A stretch of 64,000 nucleotides of DNA from the NCBI RefSeq assembly GCF_011682065.1, contig NZ_VUYU01000024.1:1-64000 (forward strand), in the 5' to 3' direction. The translations under genes were made by a program, and so were the position numbers. A model generated the notes under the pieces. That model saw only the letters and a program-made list of their open reading frames with translations. It did not search any database and had not been told where the DNA came from. Source of the stretch: Massilia rubra. Lineage in GTDB: Bacteria > Pseudomonadota > Gammaproteobacteria > Burkholderiales > Burkholderiaceae_D. Of the stretch, positions 56,063 to 64,000 are shown piece after piece. Numbering within the stretch: position 1 is the stretch's first letter; every line of letters starts with the position of its first letter.

Positions 56063-59000
56063 GCCTCACCCCGCGTCGATGGGCCAAGCAGCGCGTCCAG
56101 GCTGTCGAGCAGTCTCACATCCGGCTCCAACAGGTAGCAGCCGCGCGTGCTGGCGTTGGCGATCCCGCGCAGGAACAGGAAAATCGCGCCACCGAGCTGG
56201 CGCGCCGGCTCGTAGGCGTCGCCCAGGCGGCTCTTGAGCAGGCGGTGCAGGGCCAGCATGTAGATGGCGCCCTGGATATCGTAGCGGTGCGCCGCCATCC
56301 CCACCGCCATCGCCGCCTTGCCGTAGGCGGCGTCGTTTGGGCCGAGCGCGTTCGACTTGTAATCGATCACCCAGTAGCGGCCTTCGTGCTCGAACACCAG
56401 GTCGGCAAAACCCTTGAGCATGCCGTGCAGGTAGCGTTCCGGCAGCGAGGGACGCGGGGTTTTGCCGAGCAGGTTGGCGCTGCACAGCCGGTCCAGCGCG
56501 GCGCTGTTCAAGTGCTCGCTGGGGAACCAGAATTCCATTTCAGGGATCACGCGATCGATCGCCGCCAGCGGCGCGCCAAGCTGCGGCAGCGGCGTGGTCG
56601 CCACCGCGTGCAGCCAGGTGACGGCGTCTTCCTGGCGATGGCCCCAGCCGGCGCGCTCGCAGCGCTGGCCGAGGCGCGCGCCGAACTGCTCGTCTTCGGC
56701 GATGGCAAAGCCTTCCTGCCCCATCCACTCAAGCTGTTCGTGCAAAAAATTGCCGGGCACGGAACCGCGCGGGAAGCGGTGCCACGGCGCGTCGTCGGTG
56801 CGCGGCGCTTGTTGTTGCTGTTCTTCGTCGAACAAGGTCTGTTCCTGTGCGCGCATCGGCGCCGCGTTGGTCTGGCGCGTCAGCGATGTGAACGAGCCGA
56901 CCGCCCAGTTGCGCTCGAAATTGCCGCCAAACGCGGCGGCGTTCACCAGCTCCGGCCGGGCCTCGTCGCGCGCCAGCATGGTGATGTGCTGCGGCGTATC
57001 GAGCGCCTGCAGGTCGATCGCTTGCGAGCCGCCGCGCAGCTTTTCCCAGTGCGGGTGAAGGTCGGCCGCGCCGATCGGCGTGCCGCCCGTGAGCAGGTAA
57101 CCGAGCGCCGATTCGTGCAGCTTGTTCTCGCCCGCCTTGCGCGCAGTGACCGCGGCCACGCCCAGCCACAGGAAGTGACGCGCGCGCGTCAGCGCCACGT
57201 ACAACAGGCGCAGGTCTTCTTCGATGCGCGCGCGGTCCACCGCATTCATCGCTTCGTCCGACAATGCCAGGTCGATGCGGCGCACGCCATCAACCCCGAC
57301 AAACTCGAAAAAGCTGCGGTTGCGCCGGTCGGTGGTGCGCGCCGTTACCGCGAACGGCAGGTACACCAGCGGGTATTCAAGCCCCTTGGACTTGTGCACC
57401 GTGACCACCTTGACCAGCTCCGCGTCGCTCTCGAGGCGCAGCACCCGTTCGTCGCCGCCCTCGCCCACGCCGGCCAGTTGTTCGGCGAACCAGCGGATCA
57501 GCGCCTGCTCGCCTTCGAGCTGGCTGCTGGCGCTTTGCAGCAGTTCGGCCAAATGCAGCAGATTGGTCAGGCGCCGCTCGCCGCCGGCTTGCCGCAACAG
57601 CGCGGCGGGCAGGCGCATGTCGTGGATGAAGCGGCGCAGCATGGCCAGCACGCCCTGGCGCTGCCACACGATGTGCAAACCCTTCAACTGCTCGACCCGC
57701 ACTTCCCAGGCCAGTTCGTCGGATGAGAGGCGCGCCAGTTCGGCCAAGGAAAGGCCCGAGGTGCGGGTGGCAAACGCCGCGCGCGCCAGCGCCCCGTCGA
57801 GCGGATTGGCCACCGCCTGCAGCCAGCGCAGCACGTCGGCCGCTTCTTCGCTTTCGATCACCGAGTCCTTGTCCGACAGGTACACGCTCGGGATCTTGCG
57901 CTGCGCCAGCGCGCGCCGGATCGCGGTGGCCTCGCGCCGGTCGCGCACCAGGATGGCGATATCGGCCGGCACTAGGCGCGTGAAGACGCCGTTTTCGCTA
58001 AAGCCGGCGTGCGGATCGTTCAGCAGGCCGACGATATGCTCGGCGCTGTGATGGGCGAAAAAATCGCGGTAATCGTCCGCTTTCAGGTCGTCGCGGTCGG
58101 TGCTGCAGATGGCCAGCGCCTGGTACGGTCCATCGACGCCCACCAGTTGCTGGTCGCGGCCTTTGGCGGCCACCGCGTCGAACGGCAGCGGATTGACGCC
58201 GCCTTTGCGGAAGCGAAAAGCGCCGCCGGCAAAGCCGGGATGGCCGTCGCGCCCTTCGGCGTGCAAGAACAGCTGGTTGACCGCCTCCACCAGCGCCGCC
58301 GTCGAGCGGTAGTTGGTGCCGAGCTGGTAGTGGCGCCCTTCGGTGGCGCTGCGCGCGTCCAGGTAGCTGTGGATGTCGGCGCCGCGAAAGCCGTAGATCG
58401 ACTGCTTCGGGTCCCCGATCAGGAACAGGCCGCGCGCGGGGTCGTTGTCCGCCACCCGGTACAGCAGGTTGAAGATCGCGTACTGGTCGGGCGAGGTATC
58501 CTGGAATTCGTCGACCATCGCCACCGGGAACTGGTCCACGATGCGCTGGCGCAGGGCCTCGCCGTTGGCGCCTTCGAGCGCGCTTTTCAGGCGATCGAGC
58601 ATGTCGGCAAAACCGAACTGGCGCTTGCGGCGCTTCAGTTCCATCATGCGCCGCGCAATATGGAAGGCGGCGTGGCGGTACAGCGCGTGCGCCAGCGGGT
58701 CGATGGCTTTGAGCGCTTCCCACAGGTCGGTGGTGGCCTCGAAACATGGTGGAATGTCGGCGCTGAAGCCCTTGCTGAAGGCGTCGGTGATGCCGTCGGG
58801 CGTCAAGCGGTGCCAGGCCGTGTCGGTCAGGGTCGGCATCAGCATGGCGGGCGCGCGTGCCCAGGTGCGCAGCGCATCGAACCACTTGAGCAGCGAATCG
58901 GCGCGCAGCTTGTTGCCGTTGAAGCACTTGGGGGCGATGTCGCGCTGACCGGCGATCCACTGTTCCATGGCGTCGGCGCGTTCGGCCCAACCGGCTTTGA

Positions 59001-59700
59001 GCTTGGCCAGTTCGGCCGCCTGCGTGCGCTCGACCCGGTCGATGGCTTCTTCCAGCGATTCGTCGGGCGGATCGCCCAGCACGGCGACCCGCCGCACCAG
59101 CTCGCGCACGGTGTTCTTCAGGGCGCGCACGTCGGGCCAGCAGGCCAGCAGCGCGCCGAGCGCACCGCTGTCGAGCGGGTAGACGTTCTGGCGCCAGTAG
59201 TCGTGCGCCGCGTCTTCGAACAGCGCGTGTTCGTCGCTGACCAGTTCTTCGTCGAACAGGCTGCCGCTGTCGAATGCGTGCTCGCGCAGCATGCGCTGGC
59301 ACCAGGCGTCGATGGTGAAGATGGCCGCTTCGTCCATGGTGTCGGCGGCCAGCATCAGGCGATGGGCGGCGACCATCCGTTCGCCCTCGCTGCCGCAGGC
59401 GTCGGCCAGCTGGTGCAGATAAGGGTCGTCCAGTTCGAATTCGCCACGGAAGTAACCTGCCGCTTCCACCAGGCGTTCGCGCACCCGGTTCGACAGCTCG
59501 CGCGTGGCGGCGCGGGTGAACGTCATCACCAGTATCTCGGACGGCAGCAAGGCGCGCGCGAAGCCGTTTTCGCCGCCGTGGCCGAGCACCAGGCGCAGGT
59601 ACAGGGCGGCGATGGTCCAGGTTTTTCCGGTGCCGGCGGACGCTTCGATCAGGCGCGTGCCGAACAGCGGGAACTCGAGGGCGTCGAGCAGCTGGCTCAT
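56059..59700 (-). CDS. recB: exodeoxyribonuclease V beta subunit RecB
   Basis: This 1213-residue protein has an N-terminal UvrD-like helicase (Walker A IEASAGTGKTWT at about 18-29, MVDEFQDTSPDQY, GDPKQSIYGFRGAD, VVTVHKSKGLEYPLVY). The C-terminal nuclease domain has catalytic residues in VIDYKSNALG. It unwinds and degrades DNA ends and loads RecA at Chi sites. The ATG at 59700 gives MSQLLDALEFPLFGTRLIEA and overlaps the recC stop by four bases; a longer start would read through recC. Confidence 0.95.
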   Translation of the reverse strand: MSQLLDALEFPLFGTRLIEASAGTGKTWTIAALYLRLVLGHGGENGFARALLPSEILVMTFTRAATRELSNRVRERLVEAAGYFRGEFELDDPYLHQLADACGSEGERMVAAHRLMLAADTMDEAAIFTIDAWCQRMLREHAFDSGSLFDEELVSDEHALFEDAAHDYWRQNVYPLDSGALGALLACWPDVRALKNTVRELVRRVAVLGDPPDESLEEAIDRVERTQAAELAKLKAGWAERADAMEQWIAGQRDIAPKCFNGNKLRADSLLKWFDALRTWARAPAMLMPTLTDTAWHRLTPDGITDAFSKGFSADIPPCFEATTDLWEALKAIDPLAHALYRHAAFHIARRMMELKRRKRQFGFADMLDRLKSALEGANGEALRQRIVDQFPVAMVDEFQDTSPDQYAIFNLLYRVADNDPARGLFLIGDPKQSIYGFRGADIHSYLDARSATEGRHYQLGTNYRSTAALVEAVNQLFLHAEGRDGHPGFAGGAFRFRKGGVNPLPFDAVAAKGRDQQLVGVDGPYQALAICSTDRDDLKADDYRDFFAHHSAEHIVGLLNDPHAGFSENGVFTRLVPADIAILVRDRREATAIRRALAQRKIPSVYLSDKDSVIESEEAADVLRWLQAVANPLDGALARAAFATRTSGLSLAELARLSSDELAWEVRVEQLKGLHIVWQRQGVLAMLRRFIHDMRLPAALLRQAGGERRLTNLLHLAELLQSASSQLEGEQALIRWFAEQLAGVGEGGDERVLRLESDAELVKVVTVHKSKGLEYPLVYLPFAVTARTTDRRNRSFFEFVGVDGVRRIDLALSDEAMNAVDRARIEEDLRLLYVALTRARHFLWLGVAAVTARKAGENKLHESALGYLLTGGTPIGAADLHPHWEKLRGGSQAIDLQALDTPQHITMLARDEARPELVNAAAFGGNFERNWAVGSFTSLTRQTNAAPMRAQEQTLFDEEQQQQAPRTDDAPWHRFPRGSVPGNFLHEQLEWMGQEGFAIAEDEQFGARLGQRCERAGWGHRQEDAVTWLHAVATTPLPQLGAPLAAIDRVIPEMEFWFPSEHLNSAALDRLCSANLLGKTPRPSLPERYLHGMLKGFADLVFEHEGRYWVIDYKSNALGPNDAAYGKAAMAVGMAAHRYDIQGAIYMLALHRLLKSRLGDAYEPARQLGGAIFLFLRGIANASTRGCYLLEPDVRLLDSLDALLGPSTRGEA

Positions 59701-62700
59701 GGCGCGTCCCGGTCCATGGGAGCGATTTCGATGTGCTGGCCGAGCCAGCGCGCCAATGGCCCGTACAGCGCTTCGGCCACCGCCGGGAATTCGCCGCTGG
59801 CGCTCAAGGCCGCATAGTCGGGCCACAGGCGCGCCAGGCACTGGTCCAGCACTTCGCCGGAGAGCTCAAAGCCGCCGTCATAGGTGCTGCGCGGTTCGCC
59901 CTGCTGGAGCAGCGCGAGCGCCGTCTTGCACGCTACCGGCAGCGGTTGATCCATGTTGCGGCGCCACAGCGCCACCAGGTCGGCCAGCTGCGCATGCGAT
60001 TCGTCGCGATCGAGCGGCGCCAGCATGACGATGGCGTCGCGCGCCACCAGGTAGCCGGTGACCGGCTGGCCGACCGCCGCCGCCGCCAGCTGGCGCAGCC
60101 ACGGGGCGATCAGCTTGTCGCCGCGCGGCGCGCCTTTTTTATCGAGCACCTTGGACGAGATTTGCAGCAGCCACGCCGTTTCGACCGCGTTGCTGCGCAA
60201 TTTGTCGACCCAATCGTCCAGGTGCACGCCGCCGAAGTCCAGGCTCACCGCCAGCTTGGGCGCGATCTGGCCGAAGCGCGCGCCCAGGGTCAGCCAGGCG
60301 GTACGCACCGGCACCAGGCCCTCGACCAGTTGTTCCTGCCACTGCTTGCCGACCAGGCCAATCGGCAGTACGCCTTCGCGCTTGAGGCGTTCGGCGCGCG
60401 CGCTCAGGCTGTCGCGCACTTCGTGCAGCTCCTCCGGCGCGGCCGCGTCGTCGAGCAGGCTGTCCTCCAGAAAGTAGCGTTCCAGCGCGTCGAGCGAGAA
60501 CGGTTCTTCGTCCTCGCCCACGGCCTGGGCGTCGCCAAAGGCCACGCCCAGGCGGCGCCGGAAAAAGTAGCGCGCCGGCTGGCGCAAAAAATTCGCCAGT
60601 TCGCCCAGCTTGAGGCGGTATTCGGATTCGAGTTCGAACGGCGGCAGCACCGCATCGTCCAGGGCGCCGTCGGCGCCGGCGGCGGCGCCGTGCGCGGCGC
60701 GCCATTCGGCCGCGTAGGTCAGCATGCCGCCCTGCTCGAAATAGCGCCGGCTGAATGGTTGCAGCGCGTGTTCGGTGGTCATGGCGGCCAGGTCCAGGTC
60801 CCAGCCCTCGGCCAGGTAGTCGCGCAGTTGCGACACCAGCACCGACGCCGGCTGCTCGCTGTTGTCGCGCACATTGCGCCCGACCCAGCTGACATACAGT
60901 TTGTCGCGCGCGGCCAGCACCGCTTCGAGCATCAGGTAACGATCGTCGTCGCGGCGCGAACGGTCGCCCGGGCGCGCCATGCCGGGCAGCGCCAGCAGGT
61001 CGAAATCGGCCTGGCGCGCGCGGCGCGGAAAGTCGCCGTCGTTCATGCCGAGCAGGCAGACCACCCGGAACGGCACGGCGCGCATCGGCATCAGGGTGCA
61101 GAAGGTCACGCCGCCGGACACGAACTGGTGGTTCAGGGTCGGCTCGTCGAGGGCGCCGAGCCACGCTTCGCGCAGCACCGCCAGCGGCACCGCTTCGTCG
61201 AAGCCGGCGTTCTCGCAGGTTTCCAGCCAGCTTTGCAGGGCGTCCTGCAGTTGCACCAGGGTGAGGCGGTCGCCTTCTTCGGACGCGGCGAAAAACGCCG
61301 CCAGCAGCGCGCGCGCCTGTTCGCCCCACTGCGCCGGCGTGCGCGACCCGGCCAGCGTGGCGCGCCAGGCCAGCAGGGTTTCGATCAGCTGCGCCAGCGA
61401 ACCGGCCAGCGCGGCGTCGAGCCCGCCCACTTCGGCGTACGGCTCGATCTGCCGGAAGCTGCCGCCGGCGCCGCTGGCGTAACCGAGCAGCATGCGCCGC
61501 ACCCCGAAGATCCAGGCATTCTGCTCGCCGGCCGAACCGAGACCGAGACCGTCGCGGTGTTGCTGGTCCAGGCCCCAGCGCACGCTGGCGCCTTCGATCC
61601 AGTTGCCCAGGATCGGCAGTTCGTCTTCGGACAGGCCGAAGCGCGCGGCCAGCGCCGGCACGTCGAGCAGGTCGCGCACTTCGCTCTGGCGGCAGCGCTG
61701 CTGCGGCAGTCGCAACAGCCATTCGAGCGCTACCAGCAGCGGGTTGACGCTGCGGTCTTTCACATCCCCGATTTCGAACGGGATGAAACGCGGGTCGCTG
61801 CGTTTGTGCTGGTCGAAGACGGCGTGGATGGCGGCCGAAAAGGTGTCGATGTCGGGCACCATGACCACCACGTCGCGCGGGCGCAGCCGGGCGCCGGGCG
61901 CGCCGAACCACGATAGCAGCTGGTCGTGCAGGACCTCGACTTCGCGTTGGACGCTATGGGCGACGTGGAATTCGATCGAGTCGTCATGAGGCGCGCACCC
62001 GGGCTGCGCCTGCCCCCTGGCGCACGGATGCTCGCGCAGCGGCAGCATGTCGCGCACGGCCGCCTGCACCTGCGCCAGCAGCGTGTCGCCCTCGCCTTCG
62101 CTGAACAGGTCGATGCGCAGCTTGTCGGCGCGCTCGCCCGACTCGGTGTCGAATTCGTCGAGCATGCGGATGAAATCGCGCCCTTGCCTGCCCCAGCTGG
62201 CCAGCAGCGGATGGCTGTGCGCATGCAGTTCTTCGAGCGGCACGCCGGATAAATCGATGCCGCCGCGCTGGCGCTGGCGTTTGTGCGCCGCTTTCAGCAG
62301 TTCGCGCCCTTCGATGATGTCGCCCCAATAAAACTGGCAGGGGTTGGGCACGGCCAGCAGCACCTGGGTGTGGTGCGAGAGCGAGGCGATGGCCTGCAAG
62401 GTCTGGTACGGCAGCGCCGACATCCCGAACAGCACCACGCGGCGTGGCAGGCGCCCGGCCGGCGCTTCGCCACTGTCGGCCGCGCGCACGAATTGCTGGT
62501 GGATGGTGGCGCGGCCCGAGTCGCGCAACTGGGGCGGCAGGCTGTCGTTGACGGCGCGCCACAGGCAGCCCTGCCAGCGCTGGTCCGGCGTGAGCGGGGT
62601 CAGGTCGCCGCGCGCGCCGCGCAGGCGGTCGCGCCCCGCAGTCCAGTCGTCGAGCCAGTCGGCGCGGTACACCTGGTACTGGTCGTACAGGTCGGCCAGG

Positions 62701-63110
62701 CGTTCGGCCAGTTGCAGGCGCCGTTCGGGGTCGCCGTCGCCCAGAAAATGGCGCAGCGGGGCGAAGGCGTCGTCGGCCAGCAACTGCGGCAAGAGGCGCA
62801 TCAGGCGCCAGGTGAGCGGGCCTTTGTCGTACGGGGAGCGGGTCGGGACCCGTTCGCGCCCGAGCATGCCACGGTAGGCTTCCCACAAAAAACGCGCCGG
62901 CAGCGCCACGCGGGTGGCGGCGCACACGCCCATTTCTTCGGCCAGGGCGATTTTCAGCCACTCGGCCACGCCGTTCGATTGCACCAGGATGATTTCGGTT
63001 TCGAGCGGGTCGAGCGGGTGGTTGCGCAGCCAGGCGAAAAGCGCGGCACGCAGTTGCTCCATCTGGTTTCCGTGAAGGATAAGGAGGCCGGGCGTGACAG
63101 AGGAAGACAT
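59697..63110 (-). CDS. recC: exodeoxyribonuclease V gamma subunit RecC
   Basis: This roughly 1137-residue protein has the RecC pattern: GLLILHGNQMEQLRAALFAWL near the start, FLWEAYRGMLGRERVPTRSPYDKGPL, RVVLFGMSALPYQTL, and VVMVPDIDTFSAAIHAVF in the inactive nuclease/helicase-like domains. RecC splits the duplex and recognises Chi. Its length is close to that of E. coli RecC. I chose MSSSVTPG at 63110; another ATG 12 bases upstream is possible, and neither has a clear ribosome-binding site. Confidence 0.94.
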   Translation of the reverse strand: MSSSVTPGLLILHGNQMEQLRAALFAWLRNHPLDPLETEIILVQSNGVAEWLKIALAEEMGVCAATRVALPARFLWEAYRGMLGRERVPTRSPYDKGPLTWRLMRLLPQLLADDAFAPLRHFLGDGDPERRLQLAERLADLYDQYQVYRADWLDDWTAGRDRLRGARGDLTPLTPDQRWQGCLWRAVNDSLPPQLRDSGRATIHQQFVRAADSGEAPAGRLPRRVVLFGMSALPYQTLQAIASLSHHTQVLLAVPNPCQFYWGDIIEGRELLKAAHKRQRQRGGIDLSGVPLEELHAHSHPLLASWGRQGRDFIRMLDEFDTESGERADKLRIDLFSEGEGDTLLAQVQAAVRDMLPLREHPCARGQAQPGCAPHDDSIEFHVAHSVQREVEVLHDQLLSWFGAPGARLRPRDVVVMVPDIDTFSAAIHAVFDQHKRSDPRFIPFEIGDVKDRSVNPLLVALEWLLRLPQQRCRQSEVRDLLDVPALAARFGLSEDELPILGNWIEGASVRWGLDQQHRDGLGLGSAGEQNAWIFGVRRMLLGYASGAGGSFRQIEPYAEVGGLDAALAGSLAQLIETLLAWRATLAGSRTPAQWGEQARALLAAFFAASEEGDRLTLVQLQDALQSWLETCENAGFDEAVPLAVLREAWLGALDEPTLNHQFVSGGVTFCTLMPMRAVPFRVVCLLGMNDGDFPRRARQADFDLLALPGMARPGDRSRRDDDRYLMLEAVLAARDKLYVSWVGRNVRDNSEQPASVLVSQLRDYLAEGWDLDLAAMTTEHALQPFSRRYFEQGGMLTYAAEWRAAHGAAAGADGALDDAVLPPFELESEYRLKLGELANFLRQPARYFFRRRLGVAFGDAQAVGEDEEPFSLDALERYFLEDSLLDDAAAPEELHEVRDSLSARAERLKREGVLPIGLVGKQWQEQLVEGLVPVRTAWLTLGARFGQIAPKLAVSLDFGGVHLDDWVDKLRSNAVETAWLLQISSKVLDKKGAPRGDKLIAPWLRQLAAAAVGQPVTGYLVARDAIVMLAPLDRDESHAQLADLVALWRRNMDQPLPVACKTALALLQQGEPRSTYDGGFELSGEVLDQCLARLWPDYAALSASGEFPAVAEALYGPLARWLGQHIEIAPMDRDAP

Positions 63111-63180
63111 GGCGCACAGCATACTAGCTTTGGGCTGGGCGCGGTAGGGTGATACGTGCGGTCAACGCTTCAAAGCGGGC

Positions 63181-64000
63181 TCAACTTGCTGATTCGGTCA
63201 GTTCATGCGCGATGTGCTCGTTCAACTGGTCGAGCAGCGCGTACATGCCCTCCACCAGCGTGCGCGCCTGCTCGATCGTGCCGCCGTCGCGCAAGCGTTC
63301 GAGGTCCTGGCACATCCCCGCAAAACGCATCGCGCCCACCGCCTTGGCCGACGCTTTCATGCGGTGCCCCAGGTCGGACAGGCGCTCGACATCGGCGCGG
63401 TCGAGCGCTTCGCTGACGTCGGCCAGGCCGTCGCGCGCCGAGTCGAGGAACATGAAGGCGTATTTGCGCATCTTGACCGGATTGGCCCCGAAGGTCAGCG
63501 ACAGCGCGCCCATATCGAGCATGCCGGCGTCGGACGAGACCACCGGCGCGGCCGACATGCGCGTCGGCGCCTGGTCGGCCGGCTCCGCCATGCGTCGCCG
63601 TCCGTTGCGCGCCGGGCGCGTGGACAGCCATTTGGCGATCACCTCGAACAGCAGCTTGGGCGAAATCGGCTTGGTCACAAATTCGTTCATGCCCGCTTCC
63701 AGGCAGCGCGACTGGTCGTCGCGGCCGGCGTTGGCGGTCATGGCGATCACCAGCGCGTCGCGCAGGCGCTGGTCGGAACGGATCATGCGGGTCGCTTCGA
63801 AGCCGTCCATCACCGGCATCTGCACGTCCATCAGCACGCAGTCGAAGCGCTCCTTGAGCATCAGGTCGATCGCCTCCTTGCCGTTGTTGGCCACCACCAC
63901 CGTGGACCCGGCTTCTTCGAGCAGTTCCTGGCCCACCTGCTGGCTGAAGATATTGTCTTCGACCAGCAAAATATAGGCGCCGCGCAGCTGCTCGAGCACC
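63181..64000 (-). CDS. hybrid sensor histidine kinase, C-terminal receiver and Hpt part (cut by window edge)
   Basis: The visible roughly 270 residues begin inside or just before a receiver: LRGAYILLVEDNIFSQQVGQ, phosphoacceptor Asp in CVLMDVQMPVMDGFEATRMIR, Lys in FVTKPISPKL. A C-terminal Hpt follows with its His in LGHRMKASAKAVGAMRFAG. The order and sequence closely resemble the end of the hybrid kinase at 11.3-13.4 kb, so the missing N-terminus beyond 64000 probably holds sensor and kinase domains. The gene therefore is partial, not a stand-alone response regulator. Confidence 0.85.
   Translation of the reverse strand, partial: VLEQLRGAYILLVEDNIFSQQVGQELLEEAGSTVVVANNGKEAIDLMLKERFDCVLMDVQMPVMDGFEATRMIRSDQRLRDALVIAMTANAGRDDQSRCLEAGMNEFVTKPISPKLLFEVIAKWLSTRPARNGRRRMAEPADQAPTRMSAAPVVSSDAGMLDMGALSLTFGANPVKMRKYAFMFLDSARDGLADVSEALDRADVERLSDLGHRMKASAKAVGAMRFAGMCQDLERLRDGGTIEQARTLVEGMYALLDQLNEHIAHELTESAS

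Overview
The window is GC-rich, densely coded DNA from a betaproteobacterium, most probably of the family Oxalobacteraceae (Massilia, Duganella or Janthinobacterium type). This rests on protein style and gene content: a beta-proteobacterial porin, a DUF3460 protein, a large chemosensory cluster, a succinyl-CoA:3-ketoacid CoA-transferase pair with a PAS-LuxR regulator, and an aryl-polyene operon. No 16S or other marker gene is present, so the assignment is an inference.

Layout. (1) 0.1-2.2 kb: a small membrane protein, then a BlaI-type repressor overlapping an M56 (BlaR1-like) peptidase that carries a TonB C-terminal domain, with a palindrome upstream. (2) 2.2-14.3 kb, minus strand: a chemosensory block. 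In transcription order it holds a PAS hybrid kinase, a receiver, a small membrane MCP-like protein, cheY, a STAS protein, cheA, an MCP, cheW, cheR, cheD and cheB; a LuxR response regulator lies upstream. The CheA contains a tandem motif resembling the c-di-GMP-binding MshEN domain. (3) 14.6-16.7 kb: scoA-scoB and a divergent PAS-LuxR regulator. (4) 16.8-22.1 kb: a beta-propeller-like protein, a cluster of nested inverted repeats, a small unknown gene, a porin, a second MCP and a lipoprotein. (5) 22.2-38.4 kb, minus strand: an 18-gene, translationally coupled aryl-polyene operon. It encodes ketosynthases, a ketoreductase, dehydratases, two ACPs, an acyl-AMP ligase fused to a dehydratase, an aromatic amino acid ammonia-lyase, a methyltransferase, a glycosyltransferase, acyltransferases, a thioesterase, and a LolA-like/MMPL/DUF3261 export set. 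(6) 38.7-39.0 kb: a second cluster of the same inverted repeats. (7) 39.0-46.4 kb: an SDR divergent from ETF-ubiquinone oxidoreductase, a PAS-GGDEF-EAL protein with a degenerate GGDEF, a polar amino acid ABC permease with its binding protein, and two small genes. (8) 46.5-49.5 kb: a tRNA-like element followed by small orphan genes and a broken lipoprotein gene, the most accessory-looking stretch. (9) 49.5-54.1 kb: a secreted protein, a YcbK-like peptidase, a GNAT acetyltransferase, a sulfate-binding protein and a PBP7-type peptidase. (10) 54.1-63.1 kb: recC-recB-recD. (11) 63.2 kb to the end: the C-terminus of another hybrid kinase, cut by the window edge.

How the genes work together. The chemosensory block has a full adaptation set (CheR/CheB/CheD) plus kinase, adaptor and response-regulator outputs, and may be tied to c-di-GMP. 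The aryl-polyene operon contains a complete plausible route: an aryl starter from the ammonia-lyase, activation by the ligase, polyene extension on the ACPs by KS/KR/DH, methylation, transfer to a lipid or glycolipid anchor, and export to the outer membrane. The strongest candidates for novelty are the CheA insert, the ligase-dehydratase fusion and the ammonia-lyase pocket, the repeat clusters with the same F-F-R-R order in both places, the M56-TonB fusion and the aberrant tRNA-like element.
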